Source: Choanephora cucurbitarum (Eukaryota; Mucoromycota; Mucoromycetes; Mucorales; Choanephoraceae). Taken from it: a stretch of 64,000 bases of DNA. A program made the position numbers and the translations under genes. Under the pieces are notes generated by a model that had not been told where the DNA came from, ran no database searches, and saw only the letters and a list, made by a program, of their open reading frames with translations. The stretch is taken from assembly GCA_025331435.1 (NCBI GenBank), contig JAIWNI010000066.1:62001-126000 (forward strand), written 5' to 3'. Shown here piece after piece: positions 23,101 through 32,221 of this stretch. Position 1 is the first letter of the stretch. Each line of letters opens with the position of its first letter.

Positions 23101-25108
23101 GTTGAACCGGCTGCGGGAGGTCAACTTAGTGTTAAAGCCAAGTAAATGCGTTTGGGGTCAATCCGAGGTAGAAGTCCTTGGGTTTATCGTGTCGTCTACG
23201 GGAATCCGTCCTAATCCGAAGAATGTCCAAAAGGTCGAAGAGTTTCCAACTCCTAAAAACGTAAGGGACGTCAGGGCCTTTATTGCTTTAGCAGGATTCT
23301 ATAGAAGACACGTTCACAGTTTTGGTGACATTATCGAACCTCTCACCAAGCTCCTTAAGAAAAACGTCAAGTTCGAGTGGGGTACTCAACATCAGAGATC
23401 TTACCAAGTAATCAAGGATTCGATAAAGAAAGCTGTGGAATTAAAGTACCCTGATCCTAAGAAACGCTATCGTCTGTACACAGATGCTTCCGATATTGGT
23501 CTGGGCGCAGTGCTTACGCAGGATGATGAAGAGACAGGAGAAGAGAGGCCAGTTGTGTTTTTATCCCGCAAGTTGGTACCAGCAGAAATCAACTATCCAA
23601 CTGTGGAGAAGGAGTTGCTAGCAGTGGTATACGCTCTCAAGAAGCTGAGGAAGTATCTTCTGGACAAGGAATTTGATCTGTTCACGGACAACACGGCAGT
23701 GCGATACCTCTTTAAAAAGAATGACGTGTCCCAAAGGCTGCAAAGGTGGATCATGTGTGTACAAGAGTATCAGTTCAAGGTCTACCATCTGCCGGGAAAG
23801 CAAAACATTGTAGCGGATGTGATGTCAAGGTACCCTCCAGCTGTTAATGCAACGTCGGACGAAGAGGATTTGTTCGAGAACATGTGTCACTCCTTATTGG
23901 TTGAGACGAGCAACGAAGAGTCTTATGAACCGGAAATACACAAGTTACGCTCATATTTGTTAAACCCTCAAGGCCAAGGGATAGATATTGCTCTGAAACG
24001 AAAGGCCCTCAACTATCGTGTTGACGAAAACGGAAATCTGTTCCGTCTCTTTCGGAACGAACGTATGGTGAAAGTCCCTCGGATCTACGAACGTGACGAA
24101 TTGGTAAAAAGTATGCATGATTACCATGGCCATTATGGGCAAGATGCTACGTGGGCCCGTTTGTACAAACAATACTGGTGGCCAACAGCATATGATGAGG
24201 TTAAACGATATGTGCAAAGTTGTCACTCGTGCCAGATATTTTCAAATGTACCGAACAAAGTCGTATTGAAGGGAAACGTCCCCACCCACCATTTGTTTGA
24301 GCGATTTGCCATCGACTACATAGGTCCTTTCAACACTACCTCCTCAAAAAACAAATACATAATATTGGCGGTAGAATGCTACTCAAGATGGCCGATTGCC
24401 AAGGCAGTGAAAGCAGCTGATTCCAACACCACAGTGGCGTTCATGTATAATGAACTCTTTACAGTGTTTGGAGCCACGAAGTTTCTCCTTTCGGACAATG
24501 GTCTACACTTTACGGGAAAAGAAGTCGAGGAATTCATTGCTCACATCAAGGTTAAGCACCAGTACACTGCGCCTTACCACCCACAAACAAATGGTATGGT
24601 AGAATCGATCAATGGTGTGATTGTGAAATCCCTGAAGAAGGTGGCGTATGAAAGACAGTCGGATTGGGACATTCTACTACCCTCTATCCTATACGCATAT
24701 CGTACGAAAGCACACTCAGTCCTGAAGCTGTCCCCGTATGAATTGTTGTTTGGAGTCGAACCCTTAGGCCAAGATAAGGATGTGTTGCAACAGTATGGAA
24801 GGAAGCTTGGTTTCGAAAGGTTATGCTTTTTGCAACAACGAAATAGCCTCCAGGATTTCCAAATTGACTATGCCGTGTCCAAAGAAAGTAGTGAAGATGA
24901 AAGCGACATCCAGGTCGGTGAGGCCGTTCTGATCTTGAAGCACAACCGAAGAAGTAAACTCGACCCCAAGTATCGTGACAAAGTGTATACAGTACTAGTT
25001 AAGAAAGCCAATAACGTATACATTCTCGCAAACGACAAGGGAAAACGACTCAAAAGAGCAGTAAACGGAGCACAGATCAGGAAGTATTATTCAAGACAAC
25101 CTCTCTAG
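20135..25108 (+). CDS. Gag-Pol polyprotein of Ty3/gypsy element
   Basis: One uninterrupted 1657-codon frame. Gag: retrotransposon capsid region about residues 45-190 (PKEWINFFNVGCKLL), an acidic linker, and a CCHC zinc knuckle about 316-329 (CFNCQGEGHMARDC). Protease about 553-650, with LDQGSGGS where D-S/T-G is expected and YDLLLGSDAL downstream. Reverse transcriptase about 850-1050, with YLDDL near 968. RNase H about 1110-1235 (YTDASD, EKELLAVVYALK, FTDN). Integrase: H2C2 zinc region about 1328-1367, then catalytic D (AIDYIG), D (LSDNG) and E (MVESING), the last two 35 residues apart. Fused gag-pol without frameshift is common in fungal elements. The ATG at 20135 overlaps the LTR end and primer site, so translation may really begin at the in-frame ATG at 20231. 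Confidence 0.95.
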   Translation: MVPSARREFSVEVINQKAINNTKTPSGSSEIIMSSGYQVPKFKKGQDPKEWINFFNVGCKLLRIKDNDRLEVVPGYLKDKRIIKWFFDQEFKDWPHFEQEFEDRFSIKKKQSTKNIINKILNAKKKSGESVREYNDRFNHLVKSLKIQGSTSTLADEEVKDAYLSGLSPKDLRREVKRTKPKTLKEAMDAAKEEENFDDSDYDSEISSDEDSEEYLSDDSSGDESAVPKNKSKNFNEIKKTQGKAISMDKNNGTRPQRKRRNDKDKTQPMKKDESIEEMTNLMKNLTLLIQTQAQQQQSFLSAQGNPAQPGSSKPCFNCQGEGHMARDCRPCKLCKGQEGDHPFWECSQYIKKSNANTKTTSNFLVISQKPDNEPSEDGDPVSREAYAAEKRKTVGSDLDYRGSRSGKRNKVHDTTPPGYSHSGRKLQEQVKAVGNTEHNITRTQPEPSNVKNDRPRQVEQTNEQLAVSQFAVLPGSTIDPKDVKKAKVFLVSIEQMSNSVKGFKSGLSRELRTPQKNPRKSSPKTPQVTTYYQDNGLSKVRYYIDDAKRRGAPRVNAIVSGIVEVPAVLDQGSGGSIVSKRLCESMGLDLGSMANSYVTHTMADGRVIPALRDIPELMVQVQGVPIVLNNVSVMMEPSYDLLLGSDALDVLEIVTDHKTKYWTIRTDRGVEPLEVQYRHHKNFIKRLVPENNYSNSEYDEDSSEDESGSWESYLVLPMPVNDSTVTPGGEGMDRPRELFMASQTRPDKSSEEEIQEAVRKSVEVSKLPEEDKKALLSLLLSYLDVFGLDYGDLKQTNLLKFSVDTGQEKPIYKKPNRFMSHSELEQLRGEIEEMLQNGQLIPTPGGASAGWAFPVLYVKKKLGEKRLCVQFQDLNAITIQDAWPVPHIVDLLESYKGSKVFTTLDLLKGFNQIAVDDDTIPKLTMSTPWGLYSYCVMPFGIKSGPATFCRMIYLAMEEFIGDFMSTYLDDLCTHSKTFTEHLVHLQKVLNRLREVNLVLKPSKCVWGQSEVEVLGFIVSSTGIRPNPKNVQKVEEFPTPKNVRDVRAFIALAGFYRRHVHSFGDIIEPLTKLLKKNVKFEWGTQHQRSYQVIKDSIKKAVELKYPDPKKRYRLYTDASDIGLGAVLTQDDEETGEERPVVFLSRKLVPAEINYPTVEKELLAVVYALKKLRKYLLDKEFDLFTDNTAVRYLFKKNDVSQRLQRWIMCVQEYQFKVYHLPGKQNIVADVMSRYPPAVNATSDEEDLFENMCHSLLVETSNEESYEPEIHKLRSYLLNPQGQGIDIALKRKALNYRVDENGNLFRLFRNERMVKVPRIYERDELVKSMHDYHGHYGQDATWARLYKQYWWPTAYDEVKRYVQSCHSCQIFSNVPNKVVLKGNVPTHHLFERFAIDYIGPFNTTSSKNKYIILAVECYSRWPIAKAVKAADSNTTVAFMYNELFTVFGATKFLLSDNGLHFTGKEVEEFIAHIKVKHQYTAPYHPQTNGMVESINGVIVKSLKKVAYERQSDWDILLPSILYAYRTKAHSVLKLSPYELLFGVEPLGQDKDVLQQYGRKLGFERLCFLQQRNSLQDFQIDYAVSKESSEDESDIQVGEAVLILKHNRRSKLDPKYRDKVYTVLVKKANNVYILANDKGKRLKRAVNGAQIRKYYSRQPL
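20136..20152 (+). other. Candidate primer-binding site with small palindrome
   Basis: TGGTGCCTTCTGCCAGAAGG follows the LTR directly, starting with TGG as expected for pairing with a tRNA CCA end; it predicts a tRNA whose 3' end reads ...AGAAGGCACCA. The same bases contain a perfect inverted repeat (CCTTCT / AGAAGG), which could form a hairpin. I did not match it to a particular tRNA. Confidence 0.5.
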
Positions 25109-25156
25109 TAAAATCGCCCACGAATCCATCATTAGATGAATTGTGTGTCTAGTCAA

Positions 25157-25169
25157 CTGGGCAGGAGAA
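25157..25169 (+). other. Polypurine tract before 3' LTR
   Basis: GGGCAGGAGAA, almost all purine, directly abuts the TG of the 3' LTR, the place where plus-strand synthesis is primed in LTR retroelements. Seen directly; role inferred from position. Confidence 0.6.
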
Positions 25170-25446
25170 TGAGTTGACTGGCTCTTAATTTAACAAAACT
25201 TAAGCAATCAAAAAATAACTAAATCTATCTTGACAGTAACAAAAGGCGGAATAGCCATTATTATCAGTTTTATCATCTTTTTATCTCAATTGAAATACTT
25301 GCATATTACTGTAAAAAACTATTTCATTATAAACCTTTAAGTATGTACCATTTCAGTGCTATTTGTATCAAAATCCTTTTACTAAATAAAGTTCAAGCTG
25401 TCACAAATAAAAACAAAAGCGAATAGATTTGAAACAGACAAATTCA
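25170..25446 (+). repeat. 3' LTR
   Basis: 277-bp copy of the 5' LTR, indistinguishable from it by eye. It ends 589 bp upstream of the KH-protein start codon, in the same orientation as that gene, so it could supply promoter activity. Confidence 0.95.
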
Positions 25447-25997
25447 GACCCAATCGCGGAGTTCATAAATCCTCGAGTTATTTCGGTTCACAATTTACGA
25501 GTCAGAAAACGCCCGACATCGGATTTTGCTCAAATCTTTTTTTTTTCTTCCTCTTACTCTCATCTTCTAGCGATAAACCCTGGCATACTAGCGTCATTTT
25601 TTCCTTTTCTTGTAAACGACCAAAACCACATACATTGGATTGAATTCACTAGTTTCCCCATTCCCTATATAACACTGGTATTTATTCTTTTTATTTAATT
25701 ATGAAAATTGCTTCCCTGATTATATGGAGAACAAGAGAAGCAGTAGAATGATATTAGTTACTCTCTCTCTCTAACTTACTTGTTCTTCTCTTTCTTATAT
25801 CTCACGCATTTGAAATAATTCCTTACACTTCCTGCTCAGACTTCTATCTTACACAACCTCTATATTAAACCACCTTTTTATTTCTTATTTTTATCTTCTT
25901 CTTTGAAAAGGATATTTGTTTCTTAAACAAAAAAAGTATATTTTCCCCCTTTTTTTAAAAAAAAATATAAGGTAAACTTGCGCAGAAGAGAGATTTA

Positions 25998-26003
25998 CAC
26001 GTG
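25998..26003 (+). promoter_or_regulatory. CACGTG E-box near KH-protein start
   Basis: Perfect palindromic CACGTG followed by ATTGG (reverse CCAAT) 33 bp upstream of the ATG at 26036. Both are common fungal regulatory words (bHLH and CCAAT-binding factors); here they would lie in the leader or core promoter. Short motif, weak evidence. Confidence 0.25.
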
Positions 26004-26035
26004 ATTGGTTAGACTAATGGATTGCGTTCATATAG

Positions 26036-27557
26036 ATGTCAGACCACGAAAACAATGTAGGTTCGCCTATCGAAGGATCCAAGAAGCGTCGTCAAAACGA
26101 TGAAGAATTAGACTTTGAGCAGGACGACCACGAAGATCGTCATCATAAGCGTTTAGCTGTAACTGACCCAGAGACAAAAGCACCTCAATTTATACCTTCG
26201 GCTGAAGATTCAAAAGAAGGCTTGCATTGTACTTCAGATAAAGCAGTTAGACGAAAGAAATGGGAGGAACACAACTCAGACGATGAAGTAGCTCTAGCTG
26301 GAGAAGAGGATGAACAACACGCACAAGACAATGATAGCGATCAACCCCCTCTTGTGGGCGGTGAAAATGTGGCTATTCGTTCCCTTGTTGGCACAAAAGA
26401 TGCAGGCGTTATTATTGGGCGAGGAGGCAAGAATGTGAGTAACATTCGAGAGTTATCAAGTGCTCGTGTTACTATTTCTGAAATCGTACCTGGTGCATTC
26501 GAACGTATCTTGACTGTCACAGGTCCTGTCAATGCTGTTGCCAAAGTAAAAACAGAAACAAGAATATACTGAACGAAAAAAACCATCTTACATCTTTCTT
26601 TTTTCTCCTTTTAGGCCTATGCTTTGATTTCAGAAAAAATTTTACATGAACACACTCAGCAAGAAGAAGGTGTCAGCGACAATGGCACTTTACTGATCAA
26701 ACTTCTTGTGCCTGACAGTAAGATGGGTACACTGATAGGTAAGGGTGGTAGCATCATCAAATCAATTCAAGAAGAAAGTGGTGCTCGCCTGAATGCTTCA
26801 GAAGATCCTCTTCCTCTATCCACAGAACGTACTGTTTCCATTCAAGGTACTCCTGGCGCTGTTCAGCAGGCAGTTCAGCGTATTGCTAAGATCTTGATGG
26901 AACACAACTCAGACCACCGTGCTATAACTAACCTGGTTCACTACAGACCTATTCCATTGCGTAACATAAATCAGACAAACAGTCGTCCTACCAATGGATA
27001 CAACAATATGAGATCAAGCAACAGTCATCATCATCCTGCTGCTGCCGCTGCTGCGGCTGCGGCTGCTATGGGATACATGCCCATGGGAGGATTACCCTTG
27101 GCCAACAACCAATTTTATTATCCAGGAAACACAAACAACAGTGGATACAATAGACAAGATTATAGCATGGGCATGGCTGGTATGGGAGGAATGGCTGGTA
27201 TAAACAATATGGCTGGTTTATCGGCCATGGGTGCTGGTGCTACTGCCGCTCAACAAGCTCAACAGATATTTATTCCTAATGAAATGGTATGTATATACAT
27301 CAGGCTTTTTTTTTATTTTACTTATTCTTTTTCTAAAAAAAAAATAGGTTGGTTGTATCATTGGTAAAGGAGGTAGTAAGATCAACGAGATTCGTCAATT
27401 GAGTGGTAGCCATATCAAGATTGCTGATCCACATGGCGATGCCAATGAAAGATTAGTTACCATTACAGGTACACCTGAAAGCAACCAAATGGCGCTTTAC
27501 CTTTTATATTCTCGACTTGAATCAGAAAAAGCTCGATTGGGATTGCGCCACAACTAA
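26036..27557 (+). CDS. Three-KH-domain RNA-binding protein (hnRNP K / Pbp2-Hek2 / Rnc1 type)
   Basis: Exons 26036-26545, 26615-27286, 27348-27557; introns of 69 and 61 nt, 463 aa. KH1 at about residues 112-170 (GVIIGRGGKNVSNIRELS), KH2 about 190-260 (GTLIGKGGSIIKSIQEESGA) and KH3 about 393-455 (VGCIIGKGGSKINEIRQLS); each keeps the invariant GXXG loop. An acidic, charged N-terminus precedes KH1, and a polyalanine run plus Gly/Met/Asn-rich linker sits between KH2 and KH3. Two KH domains together, a long linker, then a third is the poly(C)-binding / hnRNP K layout; such proteins bind single-stranded pyrimidine-rich RNA and act in mRNA stability or telomere functions. The exact orthologue is not determinable. 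Confidence 0.9.
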
Positions 27558-28510
27558 AAAAAGAAGTTTCCTTCTGAAAAGCATTGTTTGATATTTATAC
27601 CGGATTCTATTGTCTTCTTTGGGAAGGTATATTTGAACGTCAAAAATAAAAGCTATTTGATTTGTTTAGTAAGATAATGCAAGATGCTTTGTGCTGATAA
27701 ATAATAGTTGTATTATAAGTATATTAGTCAATGCGTACAATTAGAATGACTTTATTTCCTTAACAAATTCCAATGCTTGTTATATGCAAGTGTGTTTTAC
27801 ATACGCAGAGAGAAAGAAAGTAAAACGAAAGAGATCTAAATGAACATTGTCTTACGGATATACAACTTTATATTCAAGAAAGATAGACTCTTCATATACG
27901 AAGAATCTTTGCAATATTTCAAATACATGACCAAATTACAAAACAAATAGTCTACGCTTCAAAAATAGTAATACTAAGCGGGACATTCAGACTTGAAGCA
28001 ACTGCTTTTTATATTTCTTCACCTTTATTGCTCTTTCTCTCTGGACAAATGTCTTTCTAAGGAATTCTATCAATCATGATAAAGAATAATAAGAGCGCCT
28101 CTTGATTGAATGGTCTTTGTGTACTCTCAACAATTATGAGACTTTAAATCCTTCGCTTTCATGTAACTAAACTCTTCTCTCTTTCGGAATCAACCAACTC
28201 CATGATTGACTAACCTTACAAATACTCATCGACATGTTATTCGCCAAACCGAACATGGCTGTTTGAGGAAGCTGATCAACACATGGAAGGTGCGTTCTTT
28301 TAATCTGGTCAAGGAATCCATGTCAGAACTTTGCGTAAAGAGCCTGACGGACATCAATTACAGTATCTGGAAGCATATCTAATAACATAAAGATGAACTA
28401 TCAAGAACAATCCATTTTCAATAGTATTTTCTTCTACAACAAGGCTATGGTTAACTTCAAATTTACTTGGAACAAAAGCAACAACAAATCGAGAAGATTC
28501 GAATCAGAGC
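27558..28510. other. Intergenic, no gene seen
   Basis: 3' flank of the KH gene up to the pogo element. Fragments near 28200-28500 could be old coding DNA, but I could not tie them to a family. Confidence 0.4.
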
Positions 28511-28512
28511 TA

Positions 28513-28530
28513 CAGTCGAACCTCGATTTA
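28513..28530 (+). repeat. Left terminal inverted repeat of pogo element
   Basis: CAGTCGAACCTCGATTTA, matched by its reverse complement at 30838-30855; TA directly outside. Confidence 0.9.
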
Positions 28531-28749
28531 ATAATAATTAAAACCCCGAAAATTTGATATAGTAATACATTTTTTGAGAAAAATAAGGTTTACCAGCCAA
28601 ATATTACTATTTTCGATTTAGTAATAAGTAATACACTTTCAAAAAATATTATTACTAAATTTTTATAATACTTGAATTTTATTGGTCGAAATTTTAATAT
28701 AACTGTGGCTTTCTATCATTTTGTTACTGGTTTTAGAAAAAATCAAGCT

Positions 28750-30641
28750 TTATTGTCTTTCAAAATAACTATGAATCTTTGATTGTTTAGTCTTGGTTGA
28801 TGCTATTTGTAAAACAAGTTTACTAGCACGGTCCTTGACAGCTTGCATAAACGCAACATCATCTTCCTCTTCTCCCTTCGACAAATGCATAATGGTTTGA
28901 AATGCTTGAATAAGCATTTCGTTGTCAATGGTTTCATTGACCTTGTCAACTTCGTCTTCATCTTCGGCATCGATTTCATTTGACTGCTCTGAATTCTCAA
29001 AGAGAGAGCAGGCTTCTTCTTCATTACCCTCAACAAGGTCTTCTTCATCATAACGACCAACTCCCCAAACGGAAAGTTGATCGTTAATATCATCTAGGAG
29101 ACCAGATTCATGTTGCTTGGCAACTTCGCGCACTTCACCAGAGTTGTTCAGTGGCTCAAACAAGCCAGTATGCAAGTAGCAGTTGGAGATAGTTTCCGAG
29201 GAAACTGATCCCCAAGCACGCTTGATATCCTGCATACCTTGCAGCTGGTCACGGTAGAAGAAGTTTTTCTTCTTGTTGCACCTTCTGTCGACAGGAAGAG
29301 ACAGGTTGTATCTGTCTCCAAGCGTCCAGTTGATCTCATCGCTCAACTTGTCGTTCATCATAGCGATGCGATACTTCACAGCGGCAGCAGTGTATTGCAA
29401 TTTTCTATGTTTAACATTCTATTAACATTTGTGATCGTATAAGACTTTTTTGTCTATTAAGTTTACCTGTATTGCTTTTTGAAGCTGGCAATAATACCAG
29501 CATCCAAAGGTTGGAGGTGGGAGGTGGTGTTGGGCGGCAAGTACAAGAACTCAATGTTCGAGTACTTCAATTTGTAATCGTGAACAGATGCATTGTCCAA
29601 GAGAACAAGCACCTTACGACGGGTCACTTCCATCTTGGTGTTGAACACACGGAAGTAATTCGCAAAAATTGCTTTTGTCATCCATGCACTCTTGTTCCAG
29701 TAGTAATGGTGGAAGCCAAGTTCAGAGGCTATGTAGTATATTTAGTGGGATGTAACTTGGAATCGCTGCTCTTATGTTGATAACATACCATCTTTTCCCT
29801 TGAAGCAGAGGGGCTTTTCAGCCGTACCAATAATCAATGGCTCTTCTTTCTTTGAGCCGTCGGCATTGCACATGAAGCCGATGGTAAGTCTGGTCTTATC
29901 GACCTTACCACCAGCTACATCTTTGGTGGAGATGGTTTTTTGAGGTGCTTGACGGTAAAAAAGACCAGTCTCGTCGAAATTGTATATATCTCTTCTGTCA
30001 TAGCAAGCAAGCTTTGCCTTGATCTCCTCGACCTTGAGTAGAACGACTGGGCTGGACATGTCTACTGAGCCAGCCTCACCATTCATAAGGCGGCACCTTA
30101 AGTCATTGCGCTTAAGGAAGTTGTCAAACCAGCCTTGAGAGAAGACAGGCTTCTCCTTGCCATCTAACAACTCAGGATTTAAACGACACAGAAACTCAGC
30201 TTCATGGCGAAGAGAATGGGAGTTGATTCCAAAAGACGCATTCTCCATTGTCTTCACAAACTTGAGAAGCTCTTCCTCAAGCTTGGGGAATTCTGCTCCC
30301 TTGTTGCTGAAGCTGTCGAGCTTTGAACCATCGATTTCTTTCAATTCTGAGTATTTTCTCAAAATAATACTGATGGTTGGCTGACTAGGCTCCTTAGACA
30401 GCTGGAACTCTTCCTTGGCCCAAGTACAAAGCTCAGCTTGATTGAGTGAAGGCTTGATCAAAAAATAACGTTCGCAAATCTTGAGCTTTTCTTCATTAGT
30501 GAAGCGAACTCTTTCTACCCGTTGAGATCCAGTGGCATTGTTAGATTGACTTCTAACTGCAAGGGCACGAGCACGGTTGAGAGTAATTCTCGAGGGACGA
30601 ATACTCTTGGAGGTTGATTTTTTAGAAAGGTTGTAGGTCAT
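28750..30641 (-). CDS. Pogo/Tigger-type transposase (CENP-B-like DNA-binding, DD30D)
   Basis: Exons (minus) 29789-30641, 29467-29728, 28750-29404; introns of 60 and 62 nt, frame kept, 589 aa. N-terminus: CENP-B-type helix-turn-helix (RFTNEEKLKICERYF) at about 46-100 and the second Tc5-type DNA-binding domain at about 115-195 (FGINSHSLRHEAEFL). Catalytic domain: first Asp in NFDETGLFYR, second in LVLLDNASVHD, third in HLQPLDAGIIASFKKQYR; the last two are 30 residues apart, the pogo spacing. C-terminus: acidic Glu/Asp-rich region and a helical tail. No damage seen. Transposases of this group cut and paste the element and bind its ends. Confidence 0.92.
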
Positions 30642-30837
30642 AATGAATGATGGGTAATAAGGAGGTGTTTATTATTATATCGCGAACACATTATAAGTGT
30701 CAAAGTATAAAGAAGTAGTGCATAGTTTCCTTATTTGGAAAGCGACTGCTGTTGAGTTTAAAATATTACTATTATGTAATATTACTAAATCAAATATTTG
30801 ATATAGTAATATGATTTTGAAAATTTTATTATATTAC

Positions 30838-30855
30838 TAAATCGAGGTTCGACTG
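30838..30855 (-). repeat. Right terminal inverted repeat of pogo element
   Basis: TAAATCGAGGTTCGACTG, the reverse complement of 28513-28530; TA follows at 30856-30857. Confidence 0.9.
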
Positions 30856-30959
30856 TAGTTAAGAGATTTGTCATGCTCTTGAAAAGCTTAGTGTTTAACT
30901 TCCACAATATAACACTACTACCAGTACCACAGAGAAGGATGCATTAAAAATGTAAATAC

Positions 30960-31820
30960 TTTAGTGTAGATACGACGACTTTTGATCTGATGGTAACGTG
31001 CTTTGAGGCAAAAAAATACTCCTTACACGCTTAGTCTGATTCATGTATACTGTGTTGACATTTACATTGATATTTTTTCTAAATTGTATACTGAAAACTA
31101 TAATCTTTATCACCTCAGGTACATAGATGGCAGACGAACAAAGATACTTCTTGTTACCTAATACGGCTTCGTATGTCGCATCAGTTATGATAGACCATGC
31201 GGCGAAATGGAAGCGACTGTTCTCAATTCCTGAAGGAGAAGAAGCAACCATGAAGTCTTCTTTAAGACTAATTTGAAATAAGTAATATAGCCTTTGCGTT
31301 CCTTCTGAATCCTGCTCTGTGTTCCTGTACAAACCAAGAGTGGGCTCAGGCAGCATTGAACTCGTACTTGTCTCTGTCCCCTGTTGGAGAGGATTAGCTC
31401 TTGCTAATCCAAAAATCTCACCGATACGAAAAATAAAATGCCAACAGTCATCTTCTTTGGAGTAATGTAAGGATCACTTCTTGCTCTCTCTCTCGATGAA
31501 CTGACGCTTTCTGTCTCCTCAGAGATGCTTCAGATGAAATCGTTTGTACATACAATCAGCCTACCTTTTAAAGAAACAAGCATCATTCTTAAAAACACAA
31601 TCATAGCTCAAGATGGATTTCGCTTTGATATTATAAGGCCTATGCTTAACAAAGTCATTGCGGTGGGATTTTAAAGTTTCAATCAAGCTCATGTTGCTTC
31701 TTGGTCTCTTTGATTTTCGATACATAAAGGGAAATTCATGTTTGCAATAAAATGTACCGAGACATGACTTGAAACAAGTGATATTGCCTTTGTCCTTTTT
31801 TTCAGTCGCCTTTCCCAAAA
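30960..31820 (-). pseudogene. Possible MULE-type transposase relic
   Basis: Two frames on the minus strand. 31561-31818 contains a Cys/His-spaced region (CFKSCLGTFYCKH, later SYDCVFKNDACFF) like the zinc cluster of WRKY-GCM1/Mutator-like proteins. 30961-31356 reads QRLYYLFQISLKEDF, then FHFAAWSIITDATYEA, resembling the start of a MULE catalytic domain with its first Asp (TDAT). The two are separated by stops and neither is complete. A pogo element sits directly downstream. Low confidence; based on motif resemblance only. Confidence 0.35.
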
Positions 31821-32221
31821 CTCAATCGATGTCAAGATTGCTACTTGGTAAAATCAATCAATCTTTCTCAAAATAAGCTTCAGATTGTTTGCCATCGGGA
31901 TACTGCTTTGGTAAACAACTTGTTGTTTCTTCAGAAGTGTTAAATAGTATGTTACGATTTGAATGAAGTGAGAGCACAGTGCCTGATCAACGAAAGGCGT
32001 AGAGTATATGCTGTACCTTTGAGACATGTACTTCAAATTTTAAACTCCCTATGCACCTAAACTGATGCACTCATTTTCAATAGGGTCGACAATATTTCTC
32101 ACAAATTTATCTTTTCTGCATAAAAAAAAAAGAAGCGGTCTTACAAACCTGTACTACCCTTATCACAAGAAAAATGACGCGCTAGAAACTGCTTTGCTTT
32201 TCTTTTTCTCTTTTAAACAAA
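31821..32221. other. Intergenic, promoter side of the M28 protease
   Basis: No gene. The last 60 bp before the ATG at 32222 are T/C-rich (TTGCTTTTCTTTTTCTC), typical of leaders in this window. Confidence 0.45.

Larger units (their letters stand above)
19859..25446 (+). mobile_element. Ty3/gypsy-type LTR retrotransposon, complete
   Basis: A 5588-bp element with two 277-bp direct LTRs (19859-20135, 25170-25446), each starting TG and ending CA, a candidate primer-binding site right after the 5' LTR, one open Gag-Pol frame (20135-25108), and a purine-rich tract just before the 3' LTR. The pol order is protease, reverse transcriptase, RNase H, integrase, which defines the Ty3/gypsy group. The sequence GACC occurs directly outside both ends (19855-19858 and 25447-25450), consistent with a 4-bp target-site duplication. 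No envelope frame and no chromodomain were seen. By eye, the LTRs are the same base for base, at constant offset 5311, so insertion is recent and the copy may be active. Confidence 0.95.
28513..30855 (-). mobile_element. Pogo-type DNA transposon, apparently complete
   Basis: A 2343-bp element bounded by inverted repeats CAGTCGAACCTCGATTTA at 28513 and its reverse complement ending at 30855, each flanked by TA (28511-28512, 30856-30857), the target duplication expected for the Tc1/mariner/pogo superfamily. CAGT-starting ends are typical of pogo/Tigger elements. AT-rich subterminal copies of the TTTAGTAATA motif occur inside both ends and may be transposase-binding sites. The single gene inside (28750-30641) has no stop or frameshift once two introns are removed, so the element may still be mobile. 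Confidence 0.93.

Noticed and set aside
19854..25451. A 5-bp target duplication for the LTR element
   Set aside because: Flanks are TGACC and GACCC; only 4 bp (GACC) agree.
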